Assembly: GCA_902805475.1 (NCBI GenBank)
Contig: CADCSX010000003.1
Coordinates: 3,596,001 to 3,660,000, forward strand
Reading direction: 5' to 3'
Source: Entonaema liquescens
Taxonomy: Eukaryota; Ascomycota; Sordariomycetes; Xylariales; Xylariaceae
DNA length: 64,000 nt
A program made the translations under genes and the position numbers. This document shows positions 1-12,132 of this stretch, one piece after another. The notes below the pieces were generated by a model. That model was given only the letters and a program-made list of their open reading frames with translations, was not told the origin of the DNA and did not search any database. Every line of letters begins with the position of its first letter. Within the stretch, counting starts at the first letter, position 1.

Positions 1-1596
1 GTGACAACCAACGGTCTTGGCGTGTATACTGCAACGTAGGACTGCCAGGTTCCCGCCGGCGGAAGAAGATGCGGTCCTGCCTGAATAAGCTATATGCCGT
101 AGACCGTTCTAATAGGAGTAATCTAACTCGAGGATCCAGAAGATCTGTCGGGCCCGGTTAACAGGTATTAGGTTATTGCGTAATACTATATTATATACAA
201 GCATGACCTGTTTCATTTCTTATCAAGAAGTAGGATTTTGTATATGATACGATTTAGCTTTAGTACGATATCTGATAACAAGCTGGCGCGCGAACTTATG
301 GTTGCAGTCGCACCATACTGTATTAAGATTTCAGCATGTAGTCTTGGAAACGTTTTCAAAGGGCAACGGCCTGGCACCTATACTAATGTCTTATTCCAAC
401 TTACTAATAATATTTGTAGACAGTTTGCAATCTATTTCATCTTCCCCTGGTTGACAAGAGGTAATTGAAGCCTCTCATTCAAGGCATCCCCTTATACTGT
501 ATTTCTATCACAGCAATTCGCTCTGCATTTTTATAGTCTACATTAAGTGTGCTAAATAGAGACTAATATGGATACTATGCCTACTGGCCGCAGAAGTTTC
601 ATCTTACTCCCGTAAACCCATATGTCGGGAAGTGGTGTCAGTATGTACTTCGTTATGGGCTTATAAGATATTTACCTTACATAGGTACTTATTCGATACA
701 CCCAGGCAGATGACGAACATTATACATGAAAGACACAGTTTCACTAGCCTCTGAAACAGCCTCGAGGTGAATGGACACTTCGATTCACTTCTAATTCATC
801 GAAGAGCGCTTTAATGAAAGATATAAGAGCTCATAATAACTTGCTAGTAAATCTTCGACAAAGCAACTCATGATGCGCGGGTTCAAACAGAAAATGCATC
901 TCATAGAGTAAGATGAAGTTCTATAAAAGAAAGGTTTATGACATCCATACCTTGTATTAGGATGAGTTGGAGTAAAAGAACTCTCTTGGTGCTAGTCTGG
1001 CTTCATAATATCCACGTACGTGACGCGCTGGATAGAGTAGTGATGTGCAGGAGAGCCTCTAACTCCGTAGGGTTCAGTCATCGCCTATCACATTCATGAA
1101 TATATGGTAGTCACTGTACCATCATTTTGAACTAGTATAATATCAAGACACATATTCATTGATATAAAGTCCTCTTTGAGGTTCTGTACTGCGTGTATCA
1201 CTGCAGAAATAATATACCTAAAACAAGACACGTGAGGAGGCAGATTGAGATGATCAGTATGACAGTGTGACTTTATTAAATGGTGAATACTATTTCAAAT
1301 ATAGATCCATGTGATTTTAGCTACACAGTTTGGAGGTGGAAATTGGCCCTGAGACATCCCCATTCAGGCAGGTGATTTGATGGGAGACACCCTTCGCCAT
1401 GACGGCTTCCAACATATCGCTACGTCTCATACGTGTTTGCTTAGATTATGTATATAAATCACCACTTTGAGGAGGAATACATTCTACTTAGAAAGTCGAT
1501 CAATCTTACTCCTAACATTTGACAGACCAATTTCATTTAGCAATACCAACAAGCACATAATCTTGATATATCACTACTCCGGCAGCAGAACCAAAG
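1..1596. other. Gene-free stretch at left edge
   Basis: Both strands contain only short open frames (76 codons at most), with no recognisable protein motif, no tRNA-like box pair and no long repeat. The DNA is moderately AT-rich. The last few hundred bases presumably include the promoter of the small secreted-protein gene that starts at 1597. Confidence 0.5.
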
Positions 1597-2220
1597 ATGC
1601 ATTTCCTCACGTTTATCGCGACGACGCTCAGTGCCTCTGGCCTAGTATCAGCAGTCCAACTCCCCAATCTCAACGGGACTTTCACGAAGCGCGAAGTCCA
1701 GCACCCAAACGGCAGCACAGTAGATGTATACCTCCGAGACTCGTTCCGACACAACAACAAGCGTTTCTACAAGACCTTCCACAACGACACGGAATACACC
1801 CACACGGAGATATGTTTCGAGACCAACTTCGTCTCGACCACCACCTCGGACTCGGCGCTCTGCGATGACTGCTCAGCCATCGAGACCGAGCTGGAGAACC
1901 ATTCCGGCTTCTTCGAAACGGGCGACTACAAGGGAACCGACTTGAACATCCTCGCCGTGAGCGGAACGTGCGCGTTTGGCGTGAAGCGCCTCGACGGGTC
2001 GAGCGGGCGAGTCGACATTGGCAGTAAAGACGTCGTGGACAACTTCGACTCGGCTATTGTCAGGTTAGTACACTTCCCAGCTTTTGATTACACGATCAAG
2101 TTATGACTAGAATGCTTACGGAAAAATAATAGATTTGCCCGTGGAGGCCATGTCGGTGTTACTGGTAATTTCACTTGCCAATCAGTCCCTATTAACTGGG
2201 CAATAGTGAGAGCACCTTAA
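1597..2220 (+). CDS. Small secreted Hce2/Ecp2-like protein (putative effector)
   Basis: Two exons (1597-2063 and 2133-2220) joined by a 69-nt GT-AG intron give about 184 residues. Residues 1-19 form a signal peptide (hydrophobic core, VSA cleavage site). A Lys-Arg pair near residue 31 is a possible Kex2 site. The mature part has few, spaced cysteines (ICFE, LCDDC, GTCAFG and FTCQS contexts). It ends with the pattern of the Hce2 domain: a Cys-containing strand, a V-D-I-G-S-x-D-V turn, and a closing G-x-F-T-C...W-A-I-V segment that only appears once the intron is removed. Hce2 is the domain of Cladosporium Ecp2 and related proteins in plant-associated and other fungi, often annotated as putative necrosis-inducing factors. 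Role in this organism is inference; family assignment is by pattern only. No neighbouring gene helps to specify its job. Confidence 0.7.
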
Positions 2221-2849
2221 ATCATGCATCAAGCCGAGCCCCTCAAACACGGGCGGGCCGCCGGGGAAGAGCCCAGTCTGGATAACATGTGCCGCTAGAC
2301 GTATCTTTATTTTTTAGGCGACTGAATTTTTAGTTAGTATTTGATATCCAGTTACGATAGCCTCTTATTTTTATAGCTTTCTAGTGTTGTATAAACGTGA
2401 ATTCGATTATCGTTTGGTGTAATGGCGGCGATTGGTAAACTTCCGGGTATAATATTGGCTGTTCTTGTTAATGAAACTAATCTATGATCGATAATATTAT
2501 ACGACTGACCTAGGTCAACTAATAGACCGACCCGTCTCCTCATAGCACTTACCCTAAGCTGGTCCTCCAAGGATAGTAGACTCAGGGAAAGGGTACGGTA
2601 AAGGAGTAACGAGGGTAATGACATTTCTCATAGAAAGCACGAGGACTTGGAGCATGGGTAATTTATATTTATTGGGTGTGCCAAATACTCGACAATTATT
2701 TTGATTACGTCCAGGGCCAACCCATATCTTGCAAGATCGTCTGAACTGTTAACAAGAAGGTATAATCTATAGATAGATTACATCTTCCAGCTTCGTCGAG
2801 ATAAATGGCATTCGAATCCCGAAGTGACACATTATATATCCTTCGTAGA
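2221..2849. other. Intergenic, convergent gene ends
   Basis: This lies between the 3' ends of the secreted-protein gene and the het-c2 gene. A 90-codon open frame on the minus strand has no recognisable content. Nothing else is seen apart from probable 3' untranslated and terminator sequence. Confidence 0.5.
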
Positions 2850-3653
2850 TCACCACTTAGCCTCCTTGCGGTCAAGGAAGCCCTTCAGTATGCCGACAAT
2901 CTTCTCAAGGGAAGCCAGGTAAGTTCTCAACTCGGTGGCAACCTTGGCCTGGTCCTCTCCCAGCTTGGGGTAGAAGTCTTTGCGGTACGGGCAGGCACTC
3001 ATGGCAGCAGAGAAGACGGGCTTGATGAGGATACCGTGGTGGGGCTTAAGGGTCGAGCCATAGGCATTTCGGAAAGAAGCCGAGAGTTCTTCGGCTTCCT
3101 GGGCCAAGTTCTGGCTTAGTGCAATGCAAGTGAATTCTAGTCCTCTGGTAAAGCAGTTAGGCAAAAAAAGCTTCTGTAGGGGGGTAGAGTTTGGGTATTA
3201 TCATACCGTGTTAGCCAAACGAGACCTTCAGTAGCGACGTGCTTCTTCGTCTTTAGCTCGTTGATGACGAGAGCTTGTAGGGTCTCGGATTCGGCAGGGG
3301 CAGCAAGTTGACGATCACGGATTTTCTTTTTGGATGTTAGTGTCTTCTGCTCCCTAACAAACTATTCACCTCTGTACGTACCTTGACGTTGCCCAACATA
3401 TCAGACTTGACCGGTGAGAAAGCAACGGATCCGAGGACATCTATTGGGAAGCAAATGTAAGTAAGTAACACCTCCTGCAACTTGTCTATGAGTATATGGA
3501 CGTACCGAACATGGTGGTCAATGACTCGGCAGCTTCGAGGAACTCGGTAGTAGAGATAGCATTGTCGTTGTTTGCGTCAATGGGTACATCGACAAAGGAT
3601 TTCTTGAAGGTGTCGAGAAGAGTACCGCCGGGAGGGAACGCAGGGGTAGACAT
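2850..3653 (-). CDS. het-c2: HET-C2-type glycolipid transfer protein
   Basis: Four exons read on the minus strand (3653-3506, 3440-3382, 3325-3207, 3144-2850) give 206 residues, close to the 208 of Podospora HET-C2, and all phases agree. The product is a GLTP-fold protein that carries glycosphingolipids between membranes. The last exon holds the very conserved segment with Arg-Gly-Leu-Glu-Phe-Thr, the alanine/glutamate helix, and the C-terminal Gly-Phe-Leu-Asp-Arg-Lys-Glu-Ala-Lys-Trp end. Exon 1 encodes the family start (Met-Ser-Thr-Pro-Ala-Phe-Pro-Pro-Gly-Gly). In Podospora this gene is the het-c locus, one side of a heterokaryon-incompatibility pair with the het-d/het-e NLR-like genes; no such partner is seen here. 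It is divergent from the phospholipase D gene, with 1.6 kb between the starts. No break or missing conserved residue was found. Confidence 0.95.
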
Positions 3654-5242
3654 GGTGATAATTGGTTTAGAGAGAGCTAGCTGGAGGAGAAAAAAAGGTC
3701 AATGTCTTAGAAGATGATGTGGACTGAGAAGAACAAGTAGAGTTATACCCACAGGTTTTTGTTGGAAGTGATTTATGAATTAAAAGAAATGGGAATTACC
3801 TGAGGGTACAGGCAGTAGAAAGAGAAGGGGCGGTCAATGGTGCAGGTGATGCAAATGGTGCAGATAGGGGTAGCTTCAGGTAACTAATCTGCATTGGTGC
3901 GTTGGTGCTATTCAAGTTGTTACCAAGTAAAAAGATAGTGGTTGTGAGTGAGGGGTCCTACGTAAAGAGGGGCGGCGGGGGCGGGGTTGGTTGGCTACGA
4001 GACCATCTCCAATTCCGTAAGTTTAATCAGAGTACTTTTACAGATGTATATACGCGTATCAGAACACTAGCCACAGATCTACAGTGGCTGACTCCTTTTT
4101 TTTTTTTTTTTTTTTCGTCTTGCTTCTAGTCTGTTTGCGCAACCTTGTGTTAAGTTGTAATTCATATCCAGGTTGAGTTGCCCTTGAATGAACTATGACG
4201 TCATCCCATTTATTTTCCAAGCTCGAGCTAGAAATGTAAATTCCCTTCGACAATTGCAACCAATATTACAATCCGAATAACTATTATAACTTCTGGACAA
4301 CGAATATATTTCTTTATCTATAAGATGGATAAGATCTAATCGTAGAAATCTCAAATGTCGAATACCAAATGACTTACATAACTAACGTACGTTGGTGGCT
4401 CTTTTCGTAAGATCGGTCCCGCTTTATAATCCTTGGCTATTATAAGTCTTGGCTTTTGCCAGGTATCTACAACCCGTACATACGTAAATTTAGGTACAAA
4501 ATAAGCAAACAGATACAACACTTAGCCTGCTAGGGCTGGGAAGGACTGGGAAGGACTGGGAAGACTTATTATCGACCGTCTCTTTTCAGCTATTAAAGAC
4601 AGATACTTATGAAGAGTGATCGACATCCCGTAAACACAATAGATGTGTGCCGCATTGCCGTGTAAGACCTCCAAACTTGGTAATACTTATACGAAATCTC
4701 CCCATCTTATAAAGTATTATATTATATATGTGTGTTACCGACACGACGCTCGTATTGATCTTTTATTCCTTTTTATTTCTTGTTAGTAATCTAGAACTAA
4801 AAAAGAACCTGCTTTTCATCCCAGGTAAGTTAGTACTATTCTTACCAACATGGTATTTCCCGTCCTAGGACAAGTTATCAGCCACTGATGACGACGTTTA
4901 TTATTTTCCCTTTTGTGCGTTACAATCTCGCTTTCATACATGAGATATTCATAAGATATCTCTAACATCTCCACCTATATATTAGATAGCCTATTCTATC
5001 CCTCTTACCAATCTCACGCTCCGTTAATTATTTCTGCTTTCTCTATTGCCATCTTAATTGCTATCTCAATTGCTACGATTGGAGCTGGTGTTTACCAACC
5101 TTTCAACTCCATTGCGTGGTGATCGTATCAGAATAATATCACTGTGCAACCCACCTCAGCCGTCTCCTCCTCCGACGCTCGACGTCATCATTTCTCCTAA
5201 AAACGCTTTCATATCTGAATAGCATATACATGACTGTCCACA
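3654..5242. promoter_or_regulatory. Shared upstream region of het-c2 and phospholipase D
   Basis: This 1.6 kb divergent intergenic region has no supported gene. It holds a 20-nt T run at 4096-4115, a short 10-bp tandem repeat of the GGACTGGGAA type at 4535-4565, and CT-rich tracts just before the PLD start (about 5150-5210), as is common in fungal promoters. Confidence 0.4.
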
Positions 5243-8069
5243 ATGGCGGGCTCTCAAGAAAATAATGGCGGACACGGCCACCCAGACGTGAAGGATAAAA
5301 TAAAGCACCCATTCCATGACCTAAAGGAGAAGCTAAAGGACACGCATTTACATGATGCTAAAGTTAGCCTGATCCATCAGAAGTACGTTTCGGTACTTAC
5401 GAGTGATGTTGTTCAAACCTGACGTGTTAACATTATATCAGGCATAAGTTTGGAAAACTTGCAAATCTCGTGAGTCGCTCTTATATCAGCCCTAGCTGCT
5501 GTCATAAACGCGTTACGATCGTGAATGCTCACAAGGAGTACCCGTATAGTTTAACCCGCAACATCGCCATGACGAAGCACACGAAAAGGCCTGTGATGAT
5601 AAAAGGAATAAAATTTCCGAGGACCACCGCTTCAATTCGTATTTTCCAGAACGAGACGGAAATCTTGTTAAATGGTATGTCGACGGAAGGGATTACTTCT
5701 GGGTAAGCATGATGCCGGCTCATAGTACCTTTTTGACAGCCGAGCTCACTCGCTTTACTAGGCTGTATCTGTTGCGCTAGAACAGGCGAAGGAGACCATC
5801 TATATCGCAGACTGGTGGCTTTCTCCCGAACTATTCCTTCGGAGACCCCCATATTTCAATCAGGAATGGCGATTGGACAGGATCTTAAAACGTCGTGCCG
5901 AAGCCGGTGTGAAGATTTTCGTTATTGTTTACCGTGAAGTTGAGGCTGCAATTACTTGCAACTCAGAGCATACTAAACATGCGCTGCAAAGTCTGTGCCC
6001 TAAGGGTACCCCGGGATTTGGAAATATTACGGTCATGAGGCACCCGGACCATAATTTCCTGGAGAATGCAGCAGACATGACCTTCTACTGGGCTCACCAC
6101 GAGAAATTCATCGTTATAGACTATGAAATGGCCTTTATTGGTGGTCTGGATCTTTGCTTCGGGCGCTGGGATGATCATCAACATATACTGTCTGACGTTC
6201 ACCCAGAAGGAGTTCGCAATGAAGTCTGGCCGGGTCAAGACTTCAATAATAACCGTGTCATGGACTTTAAGAATGTCCAAGATTGGAAGCAGAACGAACT
6301 AAGTAAGGCCGACTATGGAAGAATGCCCTGGCATGATGTTGCCATGGGCGTGATTGGGCCCTGCGTTTATGATATCGCGGAGCATTTTGTCCTACGGTGG
6401 AACTTCATCAAGAGGGACAAGTATAAGCGCGATGATAGATTTGATTGGATAATGCTACGAGGCCGGGAGGGCGAAGATGAAGACCTTGTGGGCGTGCAGC
6501 GACCGAAACACCCAGTCGGCGAGTATGTGCTTCATCCTCTAACGCCGCTCGAGACGAAAAACCTGGACAACCGAGGAACTGTCCACGCTCAGATCGTTCG
6601 AAGCAGCGCCGACTGGTCTAGCGGCATATTAACGGATCACACTATCCAGAATGCCTATTCGGATATTATTCGCAATGCTCAGCATTATGTGTACATCGAA
6701 AACCAGTTCTTCATCACCGCCACTGGCGACCAGCAATCACCGATCCATAACACGGTAGGGAAGGCAATCGTAGATGCATGTGTAAGAGCTGGTAAGGAGA
6801 AAAGAAGGTTTAGGATGATTATTATCATTCCTGCGATTCCGGGGTTCGCCGGTGATCTGCGAGATGATGCAGCAACCGGGACTCGTGCCATTATGGATTA
6901 TCAGTACAAATCGATATGTCGTGGCGAACACTCGATATTTGGACAGATTCGTGCCCAAGGTGTCGACCCCACGAACCATATATTCATTTTCAACTTGCGC
7001 TCTTATGACCGTTTAAATAAGACCCCTGCAATCAAGAAGCAAGAGGAGATATCCGGTGTAAAGTATCAGGAAGTCCAACGGGCCGAAGCAGAGGAAATTA
7101 TGGGAGAAGGAATTCATGGTACCGAAGATGTTGAGGGCGAGCGTGACGAACACATGGGCAAGAAAGAGGAACAAAAGGAGATGGATGAAAACATGAAGAG
7201 CAATGATGCCAAGCGTCGTTTCGAAGCAGCAAGGCAGGAAGGCCTCGAGACTAAGTCCGCTTCCAGTGTCGCTCACCACGCAATGGCTAACACTGGGAAA
7301 CTCTCGGATGAAATTTGGGAGGGCGATCCCCAAGAAGAAGTTGAAAACTGGATTCAGGAGGAGCTATACGTCCATGCTAAACTTCTTATAGCAGATGACC
7401 GTATCGTGATCTGCGGATCGAGTAATTTGAATGACCGTAGCCAACTAGGAAATCACGATAGCGAATTATCGATTGTTATGGAGGATACCGACAAGATACA
7501 GAGCGTCATGGACGGGCAACCGTTCGAAGCAGGGAAACACGCAGCTACCCTGCGGCGATATCTCTGGCGGGAACATCTAGGTCTATTACCGCCACAAAAA
7601 CACGACGCCAGCGACGACCCCAATGCGCAACCGCCTGGTGAGAATTCTCCAAACGATATCTGGGATAGAGACGATAGTTATAAATTCGTTGAGGATCCCT
7701 TAAGCGACCCTCTCTGGGACATGTGGACCACGAACGCAACGAAGAACACGGAGATGTTCAGGCATCTATTCCACGCAGACCCGGATGATCACGGTAAGCT
7801 TTCTCTATGATAGTATAAAACTTTTCCTTTTTTTTTTTATCTAACTTCATGCAGTTAAAACATTCGAGGATTACAACACCTTCTTACCACCCAAGGGGGT
7901 CAAAGCAGGCCACATATTCGATAGATTCCTTCCCCCAGACGAGATTCGGGCCAAACTTGACCAAATCAAAGGGCATCTCGTATGGATGCCTCTGGATTAC
8001 TTGAAGGATGCCAACATGGCTGAAACGGGGCTGCAAGTTAACTCGTGGACGGAAAGTGTATATACGTAG
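5243..8069 (+). CDS. Phospholipase D (short fungal type, no PX/PH)
   Basis: Five exons (5243-5382, 5442-5469, 5550-5702, 5762-7793, 7855-8069) give 855 residues with consistent phases. It should hydrolyse phosphatidylcholine to phosphatidic acid. Both HKD half-sites are present: a His-x-Lys motif near residues 220-222 in the context HHEKFIVID followed by a conserved GGLDLCFGRWD, and a second near residue 645 in YVHAKLLIADD with GSSNLNDRS after it. No PX or PH domain precedes the catalytic core, unlike yeast Spo14, so the architecture is the short PldA type of filamentous fungi. A charged Glu/Lys/Met-rich insert lies just before the second HKD half (about residues 525-600). The product ends with a conserved GLQVNxWTESVYT-like tail. 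The start at 5243 is the first ATG in frame after the CT-rich leader. Exon 2 is only 28 nt. Confidence 0.93.
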
Positions 8070-8965
8070 TGTGGTGATGCCAGGCGAAACTCAAGGGCTT
8101 GGATATCTATCACTATTTACAACGGGCGTTGGTGACGTAACGAACTGTTTTCTTACACCGACTCTAATCTAGGAGTTCTCGGCTTGCGAATAGTTGGCGT
8201 ACAGGTTTGATACGAATACTAGTATTGTCGTAAAACTTGGACGTGGCGGTTGTTAGCTGTGCCAGATTTCGTAAGGATAATTCAATGCGAATGATTCAAT
8301 CGTGTTCTATTCCAGGCAAATATACGTCATATAAGAATTCCAATTTCACGTGGAACACCCTAATCTGACCGGGCTAGATAATATCAGGTAAAGATACGCC
8401 CACTGTCAGCCCTCCAAGAGTTCCAAACCATCGAAAATCCATGTTCTATTTAAGGCACAGCCGCCGGTAATGACAAGCAAAGCCGGTAAAGATCCAGCCC
8501 TCCACAACAATAGCGTCTTCCAATATAGCTCCGCACGGGGACGCAGCGCCGCGTCCTACCTAACAAGTGCCCTTCTTGCTCGCCATTGATGCTGGCGATG
8601 ATTGGTGGGTAGCGGGAGTCCGCCGGGTGAATTGGGCGGGTGCCCTCTAATTTTCCACTGGGCCCCAAAGCCGACCAATAGGGCACAGCTCGATTTCATG
8701 CTTCGGGGTATAAATCCTGCGAGAATTTGGCGGTGCCCGCCATGGCCTAACCGTCGCGATGTAACTCATCTAGAGGAGAATGGGAAATGCTGGAGATGCG
8801 GATTGGGGTCTGGGTCGGGCGAATACGTGGCTTGTCTACTGGTACAAATAGAGGCCTAGACCCGCGCTGGGTTGGAGGTTCCTGAAGTTGTAGCTGCGAG
8901 GAGAGCAATTCCAGATATATTCCGATAACTGAGAGAAGAAGTCAAAGACCGTCTTCGTAATAGCT
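8070..8965. other. Intergenic between PLD and the SGNH esterase
   Basis: No recognisable gene. Short overlapping open frames at about 8450-8860 are on both strands and lack motifs. The part next to 8966 is presumably the esterase promoter. Confidence 0.4.
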
Positions 8966-9902
8966 ATGTCGCGCTTAATATTCTGGGCCACGACCCTATC
9001 CTCTTTAGTCACCGGACAGCCGGTAGCCGAGTGCTCGTCTAAAGCTCCGGCGTTTTTCTTGGCAGGCGATTCCACGACGGCGATTAACGGCGGTTGGGGC
9101 GACGGTCTACTCGCTGCATTGAAGAGTCCGGCTTGGGGCGTGAATATCGGGAAGAGTGGCGCGACGACGGCGTCGTTCTCGGCTGGTGGTTATTGGGCTA
9201 ATGTGACGCAACACTTGAAGGATAACGCGAGCAAATATGATTGCTATGTGACTATTAGTGTAAGAACATCATGCCGACCACAGCATAAGGGGACGACGCA
9301 TAAGACAAGATATCTAGACTAACTAGTGGTGTCTGTCATACGTTTATAGTTCGGACACAATGACCAGAAATCAACCAGCGGCGTCACCTTCGAGCAGTAC
9401 CAGGCTAACCTAATTCGCTTCGCTAACGAGGTCAAATCACTAGGTGGCACACCGGTAAGTACCCCTATTCACGGGAGAGTCGCAGAGTTGTTAAGGGAAA
9501 CATAAGAAGAGAGAATTCCACGTTCATTACTAACCTAAAATACAGCTACTTACGTCGTCGCTCACACGCCGGGCCTTTCCCGCACACCAGGACCACAATG
9601 CCACGGATTCACTACACGACCAGCGCCTAGCAGCTATCGCGGCGGCTAAGGCGACAGACTCTACTGTCATCGATCTCAACGAGGCAAGCCTGAAGTACGT
9701 CAACGCCATTGGAAAGCAGGCGGCCTATGAATACAACTACGGTTCAGACAAGAAGGATACAACACATCTAAACGAGCACGGCACTATCGTGTTCGGTCGT
9801 ATGGAGGCAGATCTGATCATCCGTGCGAAGCCATGTTTAGAGAAATACTTCACCCCTAACAAGACCTTGAGCGATGCCATTTGGAACAATCAACCTGCAT
9901 AA
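8966..9902 (+). CDS. Secreted rhamnogalacturonan acetylesterase-like SGNH hydrolase (CE12)
   Basis: Three exons (8966-9259, 9350-9454, 9546-9902) give 251 residues, the usual length of this family. The N-terminus is a signal peptide of about 17-21 residues. SGNH blocks are in order: block I Gly-Asp-Ser-Thr at residues 34-37 with the nucleophilic Ser36; a block II Gly in the NIGKSGATT segment; block III Phe-Gly-His-Asn-Asp at 99-103, which is formed exactly across the first intron; and block V Asp204-x-x-His207 followed by LNEHG. This order and the GDST/GHND variants match rhamnogalacturonan acetylesterases, which remove acetyl groups from pectin hairy regions. The exact substrate is inferred from family resemblance. 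All phases are 0, and the catalytic residues are all present. Confidence 0.88.
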
Positions 9903-10143
9903 GGAGTTTCAAGACTGTCGAGTAATTCTTGTTGAAGTTGCGACCACCCAGCTTTTCTGGATAGAAGTGGCCTTATAAATAAATAGATATAACTACGCCT
10001 TCACGAAATGCATAGGCATCGCTTCGGCTTATTTTAGTCCGCGCCATTGGTGTTGATTCCCCTGTGCTCCCGGCTGACTTGTGATGTATAATTGTTGAAA
10101 TTCAGATGTCCCACGCCATGTAACATTATAGCACATCCCAAAC

Positions 10144-11097
10144 TCACCACCCTCTTCCGGCCATCTTCTGCTCGGGCCGCATGCTGTTCACGCTGATACC
10201 AACCATTGCCTCGCCGAGCCCTTCGCTGCACTCAGCTAATACCTTCGGGTCCCGGAAGTGTGTCGTGGCCCTCACGATAGCCTTGGCTCGCTTGGCCGCG
10301 TCTCCGGACTTGAAAATACCGCTGCCGACAAAGACACCGTCGCAACCCAGCTGCATCATCAATGCAGCGTCCGCAGGGGTCGCAACACCTCCAGCAGCGA
10401 AGTTGACTACTGGTAAGCGGCCAAGTTCTGCGGTCTGCTTGAGTAGAGCAGCATCACACTCAAATTCCCTCGCTAGAGCCCTGATAGCCAAGTCGCCACC
10501 CTCTTGAAGTGCAGACTTCGCCCGGGCAATATCACGATTGACCGTGCGCATATGCTTTACAGCCTCAACAACATCTCCTGTACCAGCCTCGCCCTTGGTA
10601 CGAATCATAGCGGCACCCTCAGCAATACGCCTCAGAGCCTCAGGCAAGTTCCTGCAACCACAGACAAAGGGTACCTTGAAGGGACTCTTCTCGACGTGGA
10701 ATGTATCGTCAGCAGGAGTAAGGACCTCGCTCTCATCAATGTAATCTACGCCTAGGGCCTCGAGGATCTGACACTCGACAAAGTGGCCGATACGAGCCTT
10801 GGCCATGACGGGAATCGTAACAGCTTCCTGGATCTCCTTGATCTTTCCTGGGTCGGACATGCGCGCTACGCCACCCTCTGCTCTGATATCAGCTGGTACA
10901 CGCTCGAGGGCCATGACGGCGCATGCTCCAGCCTCTTCAGCAATGCGCGCCTGAGCAGCGTCTGTCACGTCCATGATAACACCTCCTTTCAACATCTGGG
11001 CTAACCCTGCCTTGACAATGAAGTCAGACTTGGAAGAGGAAGGTATCGCTGAGCCATTAGTGGGCGCTGAGGCGTTGCCTGCGTCGTTTCCAGTCAT
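10144..11097 (-). CDS. pdx1: Pyridoxal 5'-phosphate synthase subunit Pdx1 (SNZ family)
   Basis: An intronless reading frame of 317 residues starts at the ATG at 11097. The open frame extends further upstream, but similarity begins shortly after this Met. Pdx1 condenses ribose 5-phosphate, glyceraldehyde 3-phosphate and ammonia into PLP, using ammonia from the Pdx2 glutaminase. The (beta/alpha)8 barrel landmarks are visible: GGVIMDV with the catalytic Asp, PVMAKARIGHFVE with the Schiff-base Lys, the phosphate loop IRTKGEAGTGDV with the second Lys, and a C-terminal GLGEAMVGI. The N-terminal 25 residues are a Ser/Ala/Asn-rich leader. Its partner pdx2 starts 1.04 kb away on the other strand, as in the divergent SNZ-SNO pairs of yeast and the pdx locus of Neurospora. 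No defect is seen. Confidence 0.97.
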   Translation of the reverse strand: MTGNDAGNASAPTNGSAIPSSSKSDFIVKAGLAQMLKGGVIMDVTDAAQARIAEEAGACAVMALERVPADIRAEGGVARMSDPGKIKEIQEAVTIPVMAKARIGHFVECQILEALGVDYIDESEVLTPADDTFHVEKSPFKVPFVCGCRNLPEALRRIAEGAAMIRTKGEAGTGDVVEAVKHMRTVNRDIARAKSALQEGGDLAIRALAREFECDAALLKQTAELGRLPVVNFAAGGVATPADAALMMQLGCDGVFVGSGIFKSGDAAKRAKAIVRATTHFRDPKVLAECSEGLGEAMVGISVNSMRPEQKMAGRGW

Positions 11098-12132
11098 GAT
11101 TGCTAAGTTGGTTTGGATAGCGTCTGAGAAGGCGATACTTTTTACTGTGTGAACCTTTCGAGTTTGAGGTCTAAACCCTTTGAGAGAATCTTTAAATAGA
11201 AGAAGATACACGGGAATAAAGACGTATAGATCGGTACGGCACGTAAGCTGTGACTTGAGGCGTCCGGGGGGCAAGAAGGGACTTTGAGGATATAGGAATT
11301 TCTTCAACTTAACGGTTGGTACATTACGATAACTTACTCATACAAGCGTAGCGTGCCGTCTATACCCGTCTTCCCTAAGGCGGGAATTTTCAGAGACCGG
11401 CCGAGCCTTATAGTCATTACAAGGTGACAAAAAAAGGGCTCATTCGCCAATCAAATGACTGCCCGGGAATTAGATGGAGCCATGACTTTCCCCAAGATGG
11501 GTATAGATCGAGAAGTCTAAATGCTCCAGAATGGGTCCATGCTTTAGGTCTGAGAGTCCGATCAATGGAAAATTTTACATACATGTAGTGAGAAAGGTCA
11601 AAGGGAGATGTACCGCCCCGTACTTCGGTCGGAATGACGCATACGGCATCGCCGGTCTCGGGGGTTGTTTGTTCGGTATGCCACTGTACATATCTTACAT
11701 TATAGTAGAGGTAACAGATACGGTAACAGATAAAGAGTCATATCCATGGGGGTTGGTGGACAAAAGGGTGATGGTAACAACAGCGGTAACACTCCGCGTT
11801 GCAAATTACACCAAAGAGATTTCCGCGGGATGCGACAGGCTAAGAAATATAGACACTAGTAGTAAGACAGACTAATAAAAGGGAGGTATTTTACCAATGC
11901 GCAATATAGAGAAAAATAAGCATATAAAACATAATTACCTAAAGCTCCGAACTGTTTGCGTCTATCAAATCCCGGGCTTGACGAGCTAATCCCGGATCGT
12001 TCCATAGCGCCGGGTGACTAAGAGCGAATAGAGTGAATAGAGCGAATACTGTTGGCTAGATTTCACTCAACTGTTTTGTGGGAGTATACCGGGCGATATC
12101 GTGAGAGCTTCTCGGTGCTTCGCAGAACGAAG
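11098..12132. promoter_or_regulatory. Bidirectional pdx1/pdx2 promoter region
   Basis: A 1035-bp region separates the head-to-head starts of the two PLP synthase subunits, so it probably drives both. A 114-codon open frame at 11531-11875 on the plus strand has no recognisable domain and overlaps this region; I treat it as chance. No specific operator was identified. Confidence 0.5.

Noticed and set aside
11531..11875. 114-codon open frame between pdx1 and pdx2
   Set aside because: It lies in the divergent promoter, has no domain or splice partner, and its composition is unlike neighbouring proteins; treated as chance.
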